Numbered from the stretch's first letter, positions 35,868 to 44,960 are shown. The stretch is DNA of 64,000 nt from Streptoverticillium olivoreticuli subsp. olivoreticuli (GCF_003391135.1 NZ_CP031455.1:1426001-1490000); one strand, 5' to 3'. A program made the numbers and translations. Notes: generated by a model not told the origin, from the sequence alone.

Positions 35868-36422
35868 ATGGTCGAGGTGACGTACGAGAGGTGGGACGGG
35901 GCAGAGGCAGCCCACCAGCTCGACCGCTTTCTGTCGGCCTACGAGGAGGTGTACGTCGAGCCCCCGTACTGCGAGGGCCCTCGGGACGTCGCCGAGTTCA
36001 TCGAGCGGTTCCACCGCCAGGCCCAACGCCCTGGATTCCGCCTGGCACTCGCCCTCGACGGCGGCACGGAGACTTTGGGATTCGCCTTCGGATACCTCCT
36101 CCCTGCGGACACCAGATGGTGGGAAGGGCTTTTCGAACCGCAACCGGACCACTTCACCCAGGAAACCGGAAAGCGGACGTTCGTCATCATCGAGTTAGCC
36201 GTCCGGCAACCATGGCGTCGGCGCGGCATGGCCACCGAACTCCACACCCGCCTCCTGGAAGGGCTGGAAGCCGAGAGGGTTACGTTGACGATGCGACCCG
36301 AGCCCGAGGCCGCGCCAGCGCAGGTGGCCTACGCGAACTGGGGATACAGAAAAATCGGACGGACTCAGCCTTGGGACGAGGCGCCGGTGTACGACTCCAT
36401 GGTTCTCGACCTCAATGACTGA
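35868..36422 (+). CDS. GNAT family N-acetyltransferase
   Basis: A 184-residue GNAT protein. Visible are the acetyl-CoA pyrophosphate-binding loop (IELAVRQPWRRRGMATELHTRLLEG, the R/QxxGxG/A element) and the C-terminal YANWGYRKIGRTQPW segment. An AAGGG precedes the ATG. It follows the HTH/TPR regulator by 11 nt and is presumably its partner. Substrate unknown; candidates are aminoglycoside-like amines or a protein N-terminus. Confidence 0.82.
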   Translation: MVEVTYERWDGAEAAHQLDRFLSAYEEVYVEPPYCEGPRDVAEFIERFHRQAQRPGFRLALALDGGTETLGFAFGYLLPADTRWWEGLFEPQPDHFTQETGKRTFVIIELAVRQPWRRRGMATELHTRLLEGLEAERVTLTMRPEPEAAPAQVAYANWGYRKIGRTQPWDEAPVYDSMVLDLND

Positions 36423-36481
36423 TCAAGCAAACGCGCTCTCTATTGATCAAACGGTTGAGGCTCTGAGTCGTTGATCGCTGC

Positions 36482-36715
36482 GTGAATGATCTGGCAGGGG
36501 ATGCGCGGCACTTGTCGCCGCCGACGCAGGAAGCGTTGCGGATGCGGGCGGTGGCCCGCATTGATCGAGGGGCGGGGCCGCGAGGACGTTGCGGCGGTGC
36601 GCTGATCACCAGGCTGTACCGGCTGCGGCTGACCGAGCAGGGGTGGGCAAGTACCCGCGCCGGTGGGGACTTTCGTTCCAGCATCCGGACAAGCGGGCCC
36701 CCTCCGTCATGGGGT
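36482..36715 (+). mobile_element. Degenerate IS630-family transposase remnant
   Basis: Pieces of an IS630-type transposase N-terminus in more than one frame: DARHLSPPTQEALRMRAVA in the frame starting at 36482, then GRGREDVAAV in another frame, then RWGLSFQHPDKRAP. The order matches intact IS630 proteins, but the DDE catalytic domain is missing and the pieces are separated by indels, so it is dead. Right after it comes the 3' end of the toxin gene. No clear terminal repeats seen. Confidence 0.65.
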
Positions 36716-36738
36716 CGCTGTCGTGAGCCGGACGCCGA

Positions 36739-37152
36739 TCACACGGCTACGAATATCACCCGCGTACCGCACAACTTGGCCATGTCGTCCACGTCCGAGG
36801 TGAGCATGACGACAGGTCCAGGCTGATGCATGGCGGTAACCGCAACCATCGCGTCAATCGCGTACTTGTGTCCGTGCAGCCCTACATCCTGCAACAACAG
36901 CGCAGCCTCCTTGGACCAGCCCACGCTCAGCGGCTCCACGCGAAGCTGAGAAAGGACGTAGCTCCAGCGAGCACGCTTGATCCGCTCGTGCTGAGCTTCG
37001 ATGAGGGTCGCGCCGCTGACTACTCGATCGGCACCACGGTCCACTGCCGACCGCACCATGTTCATCACCGCACGGTCCTGCTCGATGTAGAGCGAGAGTC
37101 CCTGGCTGTCGAGAACCAGACTGCCCCCACCCGTCAGCCGGCCTCGCGCCAC
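36739..37152 (-). CDS. PIN-domain (VapC-type) toxin
   Basis: A 137-residue PIN domain ribonuclease. The acidic metal ligands are placed as in the family: Asp in LVLDSQG, Glu in SGATLIEAQH, Asp in YAIDAMVAVTA and Asp in LTSDVDDMAK. It cleaves RNA when freed from its antitoxin. The GTG start overlaps the antitoxin gene by 19 nt, giving coupled translation. Located next to a transposase remnant in the accessory island, typical of a mobile stabilisation module. Confidence 0.82.
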   Translation of the reverse strand: MARGRLTGGGSLVLDSQGLSLYIEQDRAVMNMVRSAVDRGADRVVSGATLIEAQHERIKRARWSYVLSQLRVEPLSVGWSKEAALLLQDVGLHGHKYAIDAMVAVTAMHQPGPVVMLTSDVDDMAKLCGTRVIFVAV

Positions 37153-37424
37153 TGCCCCTCCCGCTCCTCGGCCTGCGCCCAGATGTCCGCGGCTGCCTGC
37201 TTCTCTCCCGCAGTGAAGGCACCGCTCTCCTGCTCGAACTCATCGAGGTACGCGAGCGTCGCCTGATTCCGCAGATGTTCCTCGACGGCCGTAGCCACTA
37301 TGGCGGACACCCCACGCCCACCCGCACTCGCCCGCAGGGCCTGCACGGTGCCTTCAGGAAGCGAGACGCTGATGGCCTTCGCGGGGCCCTCGCCGATGCC
37401 TGGTGCCGATTGCTCGTCTGCCAT
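37134..37424 (-). CDS. Antitoxin of the PIN-domain toxin (VapB-like)
   Basis: A 96-residue protein. An N-terminal ribbon-helix-helix-like segment (AKAISVSLPEGTVQALRASAG, SAIVATAVEEHL) binds DNA; an acidic C-terminal helix (LDEFEQESGAFTAGEKQAAADIW) is suited to wrapping the toxin. It precedes and overlaps the toxin gene. No Shine-Dalgarno is visible before the ATG; instead an A/T-rich stretch (about 37431-37455) sits directly upstream, so a leaderless transcript with the promoter/operator immediately before the ATG is likely, with autorepression as usual for the family. Confidence 0.78.
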   Translation of the reverse strand: MADEQSAPGIGEGPAKAISVSLPEGTVQALRASAGGRGVSAIVATAVEEHLRNQATLAYLDEFEQESGAFTAGEKQAAADIWAQAEEREGQWREAG

Positions 37425-38007
37425 GAGCCGAGTTTAACAAATGCTTTCACAAAAGAGGGCCGATCTCCATGTCGCACACATATGCGGCCCGTCGCGTGGG
37501 GAGCCCGATGAACATGGTCGCCACTGAGACTCACCGCGATGGATGCCTCATGGATGCGCGTAGAACAGCGCCGAATGCGGTGCCGTGGAAATCCCTTCAA
37601 ACACATGGTCAGCCAGCCGTGATGCTCCAGCAAGGTGGATGTCGGCCCGATGCCGGGGAGTTCCATCAGGACAAGATTCTCCAATCAGCGGCGGCTGCCT
37701 CTGGGCTCTCGGCCCACAGGTGGCGAGTGGACCGCGCCGCAGAAGGGCAGTGCGCAGCCCGGAGGCCACCGCGGGGGCACAAATCGTTGGCTGGACGGCC
37801 CCCACGCAGACCGTTCAGTCGGACGCTGCCAGGCGAAGGCAGTGAGCTCCTTGCATCGGCGCGCTTGAGCCATCGGAGAGTTCTGGCGTCCTCGCGGACC
37901 TGCTCGGCGTCCGCGGGTGTGCTGCGAGGCGTCCTCTGCGATCCGTACTCGCGCGGCTGGACTGCCCCAACTGGACGTCATTGGCAGGCTTCTGCACATG
38001 GGAGTCC
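37425..38007. other. Gene-poor stretch between the toxin-antitoxin pair and the HAD fragment
   Basis: About 580 bases. The left end holds the A/T-rich toxin-antitoxin promoter; the middle holds a decayed copy of a HAD-hydrolase 3' end (37676-37831). ORFs on both strands here are short, mixed-composition and not supported. This looks like debris from gene duplication and decay. Confidence 0.6.
37676..37831 (-). pseudogene. Decayed duplicate of the HAD hydrolase C-terminus
   Basis: About 155 bases align with 38047-38202 by eye. Both encode, on the complement, variants of HLWA-SPEAAAADWRI followed by a tail, preceded by A-GLRTA-RRGP. In this copy the reading frame shifts within the segment and a TGA follows DWRILS. 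No ribosome site or start exists. Confidence 0.65.
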
Positions 38008-38463
38008 TCAGCCGAGGAGGAGGCCGGGTAGCTCCGTCAGGGAGTGGATTCTCCAATCGGCTGCCGCTGCCTCCGGGCTCGCCGCCCATAGGTGCCCGAA
38101 CGGGCCGCGCCGCACGTGGGCCGTACGCAGTCCCGCGGCGGCCGCGGGAGCACAGTCGTTGGTGGGGTAGTCCCCCACGTAGACCGTTCGATCAGGCGCT
38201 GCCGCCGCAAGTTCGATCACACGGGTGAAGAACTCGGAGTCCGGCTTGGCGACGCCCCATTCACCCGAGGTGGCGATGGCGTCGGCGGGCAGACTCAGGG
38301 AGCGCACCAGTTCGCCGGCGCGGGTGGACTGATTGCCTGCGATCACGACGCGGAGCGCTGCCAGCGCGGCTCGAATGTCGAGCATTGCTGGCGGCTGCGC
38401 CATCGCGAACCTACTGCTCTGAACACATGCCTGCACGGAGCTTGGTGGCGTGACCGGCTTCAT
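38008..38463 (-). pseudogene. HAD-superfamily hydrolase, C-terminal fragment
   Basis: A 151-residue ORF holding HAD motif II (VVIAGNQST), motif III Lys (WGVAKPDSEFF) and motif IV (VYVGDYPTND), then the normal C-terminus. The essential N-terminal DxDxT nucleophile motif and cap are missing; the first 25 residues look unrelated. The ATG overlaps the LRR gene stop by 4 nt, so it may still be translated by coupling, but it cannot have phosphatase activity. Probably the truncated remnant left when the LRR/effector genes were inserted. Confidence 0.65.
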
Positions 38464-39140
38464 GGATTCCTCAGCGTAGGCATGAGGTCCTTGCGCTCGA
38501 AGATGCTGGCCAGAGCTTCGCGATCGGCTGCCACCAGCCGACTCAGTTCATCAGGACCGATCTTAATGTGGTCCGCTTCCGGCATGTCGGTCAAGCCCAG
38601 GCCTGGCCGGGACAAGCGGTAGCTTTCCTCCATCCGGTAATAGGAGTAGGGGAGACTGATGCTTCGCATGCGAACCATCAGATCGCGCTCCTGAACTGTA
38701 GGCACCACCATCTTCACACCCCGCCGCTGAAGTTCCGGCAGGACGTCTCGATACGTCTCATCCGAGAGAGGGTTTCCTCTGACATCGAGACTCTGCAACT
38801 GCGGGCATCCAAGCAGCGGGGAGAGATCCTCGATGAAGTTCCGTGGGAGATCCAGGGTGTGAAGTTCCTGCGCCACCTCGATTCCGCCGACTGTACGCAG
38901 GTCACTATCGGAGACAGCCAGCTGAATCAGGCTGCGATGCGGCTCAAGCGGGGGAATCGTTGACGCACCACATCCGACCAGGATGAGGAACCTGAGCGCC
39001 CGGCATTCTTCCAGACCGGCGTACGCCCGCGCATGCCTTACTTTCAGATAAGAAATATCGGCGGCTCCGGGAGATTTCTGCGAATCCACCTCCAGCGAAA
39101 CAGCCCGCGCGATCTGAGGGTCGGGAGCAGCAACCATCAC
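38460..39140 (-). CDS. Leucine-rich-repeat protein coupled to the giant CIS protein
   Basis: A 226-residue protein with several LRR units in the middle: CRALRFLILVGCG, RSLIQLAVSDSDLRTVGG, ELHTLDLPRNFIEDLSPL and QLQSLDVRGNPLSDE. A helical C-terminal part (DELSRLVAADREALASIFE) follows. Its ATG overlaps the stop of the 1340-residue protein by 4 nt, so both are made together. The position directly after a large effector-like gene and the protein-binding fold suggest an immunity or chaperone partner. Codon use is less G+C-rich than that of the CIS structural genes, like the 3' part of the effector gene. Confidence 0.72.
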   Translation of the reverse strand: MMVAAPDPQIARAVSLEVDSQKSPGAADISYLKVRHARAYAGLEECRALRFLILVGCGASTIPPLEPHRSLIQLAVSDSDLRTVGGIEVAQELHTLDLPRNFIEDLSPLLGCPQLQSLDVRGNPLSDETYRDVLPELQRRGVKMVVPTVQERDLMVRMRSISLPYSYYRMEESYRLSRPGLGLTDMPEADHIKIGPDELSRLVAADREALASIFERKDLMPTLRNP

Positions 39141-42100
39141 CCCTCCTGCTCAATTTTCTCTATCTCCGATTTGACGGCCACAAAGGACGCACGTATCTCA
39201 TTGAAGGCCCGTTCCTGCCGGTCGGCAAGCTCACCCAGGCTTAATTCCTGCAGGTTCCCACGACCCGCCCTGAACCGGGCCCCGATCCGTTCACCCCTGG
39301 AGAGACCGGTGATATTTCCGGACCACAGCAGGCGAACACTGCCTGGCAAAGCTTCCTTGTCTTGATCAAGAATATCGATAAGAACCGCCACGAAGTCGGA
39401 AGCTTTTCCTCTCTTATGCTCATCGTGCATTTTCCGCAGACTGTCATGGAAGTCGACGGTGCCGTCCGTGAACGCGGCCTTACCCTTTTCATCGTAGAAC
39501 GTACCCACGTGCGCGCCGGGCGAAAGGTTGCCCTGCCCATCGACGATTCGCCAGATTACGCGATTCGTACTCGACCGAAGCGCATGATGTAGCGCGATCC
39601 AGGCAAGTGCGTCGTTCGTGCCATCGCGCACAGCGGACTTCTTGTGGTGAGTGATGGCACTCTCAAGCACGTCCTTGATCTGGTCCGTCGGAATCCACTC
39701 GTGCTTCCCATCATCCACGCTGCGGAATCGGTTCTTTACAAAATCTCGACTCGCACTGTCGTTGTCCCAGAGCTCGACGAATTTCGACCAGTCAACTTTG
39801 CCAACTTTCTCATGCAGAACCATTTTCCGGAGAAAGTTGATGATCCGCGGTTTCCCCTGACCATTGATCGCCTCCACGAGATTGGCGTCCGCATCCTTCT
39901 CAGCCGATGGGAACGGATCCCAGTATCCGTATGGAGCGTGCGTGCGGGAACCGGGGTGGAAATCCATTTCGTCAAGAACGGCCAGTAGGCCCGTATCTGC
40001 CCTGACCTCATCCCTATCCATCACGGCCTTGAGTCGAGGCAGGGCGCCTTCCCTCCCTCCCGCCAGACGGAGAACATCCTGTCGAGCCCGACCCTTCACA
40101 CCGAAGAAATACTGCCAGAAAATGGAATCATAGGAGCTGTTCGGTTTGGCATTGAGATGATCCTGCCTAAATTTCTTCGCAAGGGAGGCGGCATCACCCT
40201 CGAGGAACTTCAGCGCCTTTCCCTCGGTTCCGTTCAGAGTGGCGGCATCCCAGAGCTTCCCCGACCCCAGACTCGGCTTCGCGATCACGCGGGACCAGGC
40301 CGGATGAACGAAATTTGCAATAAATATCCGACCCGCTTCGGGGATCGCCTGAGCAATGTCCTCGGGGAGTGGCTCCTTCTTGCTCTCGTTGTCGGAATGC
40401 TCGCCGACCGGCGCCGACGTACCCTGCTGCCGTATCGGGTTAATCTCGCCACGGACCGCCCAATACCGTCCACTCGGCACGGGTGAAAGACCCTTGAGTC
40501 CGTACCTGCGCCGAATACCCGCAAGAATGGGGTGCAGCGCCGCACGACCGACGGGGCGATCCTTGAACTTCCCCAGAGCCCTCACTGCGGCGCGCATCGC
40601 CTTGTCGAGCCGCTGTTGCTTGCCCGTCGGGGAGTCGTCGCCCCCCTGAATCTTGTTCTTGATCTTCACCCAAAGGGCCTTGCCCTTCTTCGCGATGAAA
40701 TCGACGATCTTGTCGATCGCCCGATTCACCGGCCGCGACACCGCATGAAATACCTGCTTGACCTTGTTCGCCAAGCCTCCGACCCCCACCAGCGCCGCCA
40801 AGAACCCGATCAGCAACGGGATGCTCGATGCCAGCGCCCCCTCCACCATCTTCGGAACGCCCGCCTGCCCACCGTTCGCTATCGCGACGACCGCATCCAG
40901 CACCGCGTTCACGAAATCAGCGACCTGCGCGCCCTGCGTCACCACGAACGTGACGACGTCGATGATTCCCTTGACCGCTCTGACGAACGCCGAGGCCGGG
41001 CTCAGGAGGGAGAGGATCCAGGTGATGCCGGCTATCAGGACCGTGGGGATCAGATAGCTCTTCAGCTTTGTCAGGATTGAGGACTTGAGGTCGCCCGTCT
41101 CGGCGGAGATTTCTTTGGCGGCGCCCGCGGGGCCCTCGCGTTGCATGGCCTGGGCGACCGGGACCTGACTCTCGACCGTGGTCATCGCCTTTTCGGGGAC
41201 GCCCTTGCGGATGACGCGGGCGCGGATGTTGTCCCAGGTCAGGCCGAGCAGCGAGCCGATGATCTGGATGATGCCCTTGAGGTCGAATTTCGCGGGGAGT
41301 TGGAGGCCGGCCTTCATCGCGGTGCCCAGGAGCCAGGAGACCAGGCCCTTTTCGAGGTGGTCGGCGATGTTCGCGATGAAGAGGTTGAGGCCCGCGCCCA
41401 CGGCCTGCACCAGGTGGCCCAGGAAGCCGATGGGGTCCTTGAGGATCTTCATGATGGCGCCGGCGGCCTTCGCCAGGATGCCCATCAGGAGGTTCTTGAG
41501 CTCCATGATCGTCTTGATGACGCCGACGATCGCGTCCTTGGCCTTGTCGATCAGGCCCTTGTTGGCCTCCTGGAGCTTCTTGATCTCCTCGTCGATCTTG
41601 TTGAGGGCCTGGGTGTACTTGGTGGCGAGTTCCTGGACGAGCTGCTGCGACTTCTCGTTGACCTCGGATTCGAGGTCGTCGAACTTGCCCGCAAAGTCCT
41701 TCGCCGCCTCCTCGCCGAACTTCTTGAGATCGGCGGGGAGTCTGTCCACCTCCGCCTTGAGCTCGGCCCGCCCCTGAGCGATCCGGGCCTTCGCCTTGCC
41801 CAGTTCCGTGCCGATGGTGTCGGCGATACCGGAGATGACGCCCTGCATCTGCTGGACGTAGAGCTTGCGGGACTCCTGGTAGAGCTGGTTCGCGGATTCG
41901 GGCAGGCCCTTGAACTTGTCCTTGACCCAGCGCAGCTTTCCCGTGAAGCCCGAGTAGCGCTTCTTCTTGTACGCCTTCATCCGGCGTGACTGGTCCGCCA
42001 TGAAGGCGTCCCGCGCCGCCTTCTCTCCTCTGGTGAACTGCTCGTCGACGGTCTTGTCCAGGCCGGAGAGCGTGCCTTCGACGTCCTTCTTCGTCGCGTC

Positions 42101-43159
42101 GAAGACCTTCTGCAGCTTGGCCGTCACCTCGGCGCGCTTCTGCTCGTCCTTGGACTTCGTCTCGCCCTTGCCGCCGTCGACGTGTTTGCCCGCGGCCACG
42201 CGCGTGGCGGTCAGGGTCGCCATGGCCCGGGTTCCGGCGGCAGCCGCGTTCGTTTTCGCGTCCGTCAGTTGGCGGTTCTCCGCCGCTCTGCCCTCGGCCG
42301 GGGCCTTCGCGGAATCCGCCTCGGCCTTCTTCTTCGCCGACAGGGCGTGGTCGAACTCGGGCTCGTTCCCCTTCGCCAACTGCTGCTCGGTGATGTCGGC
42401 GTCGGCGAGCGCCTTGTCGTTCTCCTTCGGGCCCTCCGAGAAGTCCGTCACGGCGTCCGGCTGTTTCGCCGGCACCGCCCCGGCCGCGTTCGGCGCGCCC
42501 GGATTTCCCGGAGGCCGGTCCGGGGTCATCGGGACGACCTGCTTCTCCTTGGCCGCCGAAGTGTCGGGGGCCGCCTTGGTCGTGGTCCCGATGTCCTTGG
42601 CCGAGGACTCCTTGCCGGTCTTGACCTTGCCGTCGACCTGTTCCTTGACCTTCTCGGCCTTGCCGGAATCCGAGAACTTGTCGGCCTCTTCGAGATTCTT
42701 CGGCGCCTGCGCGGCGATCGCGTCGTTGACCGCCTTGATGAAGGCCGCCTTGTCGAATTCACCCGGCTTCGCCGCGTTCATCTTCTCGGCCTGGGCGGCC
42801 TTGCCCTGGGCCTGTTTGTCGTCCGGCGGGGCGACTGCCGCGTCCTGCGCGGACTTCGACTCGCCGACCGCCGGGGGGTGTTGCGCCACCGTCCGCTTCT
42901 TCGCGCCGATGTCCGCCGTGACCTCGTGGAACCCCGGAGCCTGCGCCGGCGGTGTCCGCACCACTTCGGCATAGCGCTGTGCCACCAACCGGGAGACGGC
43001 GGCGTTTCCGGACGCCCCTTGCAGTCGCTGGATATCGCGCGGGCCAAGCCGGTCGAGGGCCCGGCTGCCGGCAACGGGAGAGGGCTCGGAAACGGCGGGG
43101 TGCGTCGGGGCACCCGCCGTGTTCCGTACGGGATGCTCCTTCTCCGGCGCGGCCTTCAC
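39137..43159 (-). CDS. Giant coiled-coil/hydrophobic CIS-associated protein, effector-like
   Basis: About 1340 residues; the frame is open to 43390 but only with a TTG, so GTG 43159 is preferred with low certainty. Order: an LQGASGNAAVSRLVAQR motif at residues 46-62, like that of the DUF4157 protein; a Lys/Glu/Ala-rich, partly disordered region to about 330; coiled coils (EVNEKSQQLVQELATKYTQALNKIDEEIKKLQE); and several hydrophobic segments (VIKTIMELKNLLMGILAKAAGAIMKIL in parts, LIPTVLIAGITWILSLL, ASSIPLLIGFLAALVGVGGL) as in tape-measure proteins. An unrecognised C-terminal domain of about 400 residues ends the protein. That last part is visibly lower in G+C. Published work links a tape-measure-related CIS effector to Streptomyces development; this could be such a protein or the tape measure itself. 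Confidence 0.72.
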   Translation of the reverse strand: MKAAPEKEHPVRNTAGAPTHPAVSEPSPVAGSRALDRLGPRDIQRLQGASGNAAVSRLVAQRYAEVVRTPPAQAPGFHEVTADIGAKKRTVAQHPPAVGESKSAQDAAVAPPDDKQAQGKAAQAEKMNAAKPGEFDKAAFIKAVNDAIAAQAPKNLEEADKFSDSGKAEKVKEQVDGKVKTGKESSAKDIGTTTKAAPDTSAAKEKQVVPMTPDRPPGNPGAPNAAGAVPAKQPDAVTDFSEGPKENDKALADADITEQQLAKGNEPEFDHALSAKKKAEADSAKAPAEGRAAENRQLTDAKTNAAAAGTRAMATLTATRVAAGKHVDGGKGETKSKDEQKRAEVTAKLQKVFDATKKDVEGTLSGLDKTVDEQFTRGEKAARDAFMADQSRRMKAYKKKRYSGFTGKLRWVKDKFKGLPESANQLYQESRKLYVQQMQGVISGIADTIGTELGKAKARIAQGRAELKAEVDRLPADLKKFGEEAAKDFAGKFDDLESEVNEKSQQLVQELATKYTQALNKIDEEIKKLQEANKGLIDKAKDAIVGVIKTIMELKNLLMGILAKAAGAIMKILKDPIGFLGHLVQAVGAGLNLFIANIADHLEKGLVSWLLGTAMKAGLQLPAKFDLKGIIQIIGSLLGLTWDNIRARVIRKGVPEKAMTTVESQVPVAQAMQREGPAGAAKEISAETGDLKSSILTKLKSYLIPTVLIAGITWILSLLSPASAFVRAVKGIIDVVTFVVTQGAQVADFVNAVLDAVVAIANGGQAGVPKMVEGALASSIPLLIGFLAALVGVGGLANKVKQVFHAVSRPVNRAIDKIVDFIAKKGKALWVKIKNKIQGGDDSPTGKQQRLDKAMRAAVRALGKFKDRPVGRAALHPILAGIRRRYGLKGLSPVPSGRYWAVRGEINPIRQQGTSAPVGEHSDNESKKEPLPEDIAQAIPEAGRIFIANFVHPAWSRVIAKPSLGSGKLWDAATLNGTEGKALKFLEGDAASLAKKFRQDHLNAKPNSSYDSIFWQYFFGVKGRARQDVLRLAGGREGALPRLKAVMDRDEVRADTGLLAVLDEMDFHPGSRTHAPYGYWDPFPSAEKDADANLVEAINGQGKPRIINFLRKMVLHEKVGKVDWSKFVELWDNDSASRDFVKNRFRSVDDGKHEWIPTDQIKDVLESAITHHKKSAVRDGTNDALAWIALHHALRSSTNRVIWRIVDGQGNLSPGAHVGTFYDEKGKAAFTDGTVDFHDSLRKMHDEHKRGKASDFVAVLIDILDQDKEALPGSVRLLWSGNITGLSRGERIGARFRAGRGNLQELSLGELADRQERAFNEIRASFVAVKSEIEKIEQEG

Positions 43160-43400
43160 CGCCTCACCCGGTGGCCCCGCTCGCCCGCTGTCCGCACGTC
43201 CTGTCCGTACGTCCCCGACATGCGAGCCAGGATGCGTGGCACCGAGAGGCCCTACGGAGGGCCCCGGGCACGAAATGCCGTGCACGGCGGCATGTCCGTC
43301 AGGGCAACGGGGTCTGCACGACAGGGCGGCCCAAAGTCCTTTCCGTTGATCCTTCCGGCTGACAAGAATCGCTTCCGTTTCCCCGGTCAAGGAGAGTGGT
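43160..43400. promoter_or_regulatory. Divergent control region for the giant protein and the sheath operon
   Basis: About 240 bases between divergently read genes. Both the leftward effector gene and the rightward structural operon must start here. The sheath gene has AAGGAG 7-8 nt before its ATG at the right edge. I cannot assign promoter hexamers; the LuxR regulator at 19596-20234 is the obvious candidate to act here. Confidence 0.5.
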
Positions 43401-44960
43401 ATGCCGTCGTACCTGTCCCCGGGCGTCTATGTCGAAGAGATGGAGTCCGGGTCGCGGCCGATAGAAGGAGTCGGGACCTCGGTCGCCGCCTTCGTCGGTT
43501 TCGCCGAGAGAGGGCCGTTCCACGAGCCGACGTTGATCACGAACTGGACCCAGTTCGTGGGCGTCTTCGGCGACTTCGTCGAGGGTGCCTATCTCTCCAC
43601 CTCCGTCTACGGCTTCTTCGCCAATGGCGGTGGAATCTGCTACGTGGTGCGGATCGGCGGCGGGACGGATACCCCGACGGCAGGAGGCAACGCGGAGGAC
43701 GCGCCGCGGGCGCAGCTCGGTCCGTACGTCGTGCGCGCCCTGCCGGGGGTCTCCGGGGAGATCTCCGTCGAGGTGACCGATCCGGAGGGCGAGGATCCGC
43801 CGCAGGACGTCTTCCGCCTGCTGGTGAAGCGTGACGGCGAGGTCGTGGAGACCTATCCGGCCGTCACCACCAAGCGCAGCAAGGAGAATGTCGCCACGCA
43901 GGTGGCGGCCCGCTCCCGGTTCATCTCGCTGGAGGAGCCGGGCAAGGGCGCCGCGCCCGCGCGGCCGGTGTCGCATTCGGTGACGCTGGTCGCGGCGCCG
44001 CAGAGCAGCACCGGGGAGGAGGCGCCGCCCGGGTCCGCGCTGCCGGAGGTCCTGTCGGCCGAGTCGTACGTCGGCGACCCCGACCAGCGCACCGGCTTCG
44101 GCGGGCTGGAGGCCGTCGAGGAGATCACGATGGTGGCGGCGCCGGACCTGATGAGCGCCTACGAGCGCGGGGTGCTGGACCTGGAGACGGTGGTCTCGGT
44201 GCAGCAGGGTCTGATCGCCCACTGCGAGGCGATGGGCGACCGGATCGCCATCCTCGATCCGCCGCCCGGAATGAGCCCGCAGCAGGTGCGCTCCTGGCGG
44301 CAGGAGAGCGCCGGTTTCGATTCGAAGTACGCGACGCTCTACTACCCGTGGATCAAGGTCTTCGACCCGGGCGCCGGGCGCAACGCGTTCATCCCGCCCA
44401 GTGGGCACATCGCCGGGGTATGGGCCCGCAACGACGAGTCGCGCGGAGTGCACAAGGCACCGGCCAATGAGGTGGTACGGGGCGCCGTCGCCCTCCAGAC
44501 GCAGATCACCAAGGGCGAGCACGACCTGCTCAACCCCATCGGGCTCAATTGCATCCGGGCGTTCCCGGGCCGGGGCATCCGCGTCTGGGGCGCCCGTACG
44601 CTCGCCGCCGATCCGGCCTGGCGGTATCTCAATGTCCGGCGGCTCTTCAATTACCTGGAGGAGTCGATCCTGGCGGGGACGCAGTGGGTGGTGTTCGAGC
44701 CGAACGACGACGCGCTGTGGGCGCGGGTCCGGCGTACGATCTCGGCGTTCCTGGTCAACGAGTGGCGTCGGGGCGCGCTGTTCGGGCTGACACCGGACGA
44801 CGCCTTCTATGTGAAGTGCGACCGCGAGACCAACCCTCCGGAGAGCATCGACGCGGGGCAGGTCATCTGCGAGGTCGGTGTGGCCCCCGTCAAGCCCGCG
44901 GAATTCGTGGTGTTCCGGCTCGCCCAGCTCTCCGGCGGCACGGGCGCGGTCGACGAGTAG
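43401..44960 (+). CDS. cis2: Contractile sheath protein
   Basis: A 519-residue phage-tail-sheath family protein. It starts with the standard sheath opening YLSPGVYVEEMESGSRPIEGVGTS (residues 3-26, split here as YLSPGVYVEEMES and GSRPIEGVGTS). It continues through AFVGFAERG, FANGGGICYVVRIG, a variable surface-exposed insertion, YYPWIKVFDPG, FIPPSGHIAGVWAR and IRVWGARTL; the C-terminal RLFNYLEESILAGTQWVVFEPN is the inter-subunit linker region. It forms the outer tube whose contraction drives the inner tube. AAGGAG precedes the ATG. First gene of the rightward structural operon. Confidence 0.96.
   Translation: MPSYLSPGVYVEEMESGSRPIEGVGTSVAAFVGFAERGPFHEPTLITNWTQFVGVFGDFVEGAYLSTSVYGFFANGGGICYVVRIGGGTDTPTAGGNAEDAPRAQLGPYVVRALPGVSGEISVEVTDPEGEDPPQDVFRLLVKRDGEVVETYPAVTTKRSKENVATQVAARSRFISLEEPGKGAAPARPVSHSVTLVAAPQSSTGEEAPPGSALPEVLSAESYVGDPDQRTGFGGLEAVEEITMVAAPDLMSAYERGVLDLETVVSVQQGLIAHCEAMGDRIAILDPPPGMSPQQVRSWRQESAGFDSKYATLYYPWIKVFDPGAGRNAFIPPSGHIAGVWARNDESRGVHKAPANEVVRGAVALQTQITKGEHDLLNPIGLNCIRAFPGRGIRVWGARTLAADPAWRYLNVRRLFNYLEESILAGTQWVVFEPNDDALWARVRRTISAFLVNEWRRGALFGLTPDDAFYVKCDRETNPPESIDAGQVICEVGVAPVKPAEFVVFRLAQLSGGTGAVDE

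Noticed and set aside
36412..36684. 90-codon leftward ORF over the transposase remnant
   Set aside because: Antisense to recognisable IS630 pieces; Ser/Arg-rich shadow.
37548..37805. 85-codon leftward ORF in the decay zone
   Set aside because: It crosses the decayed HAD copy in the wrong frame and has no start signal.
43160..43390. N-terminal extension of the giant protein to the TTG at 43390
   Set aside because: TTG without ribosome site; the extra residues look non-coding and would overlap the sheath promoter region.
41967..43834. Plus-strand ORFs opposite the giant CIS protein
   Set aside because: They run antisense through coiled-coil and hydrophobic coding sequence and into the sheath gene; no independent support.
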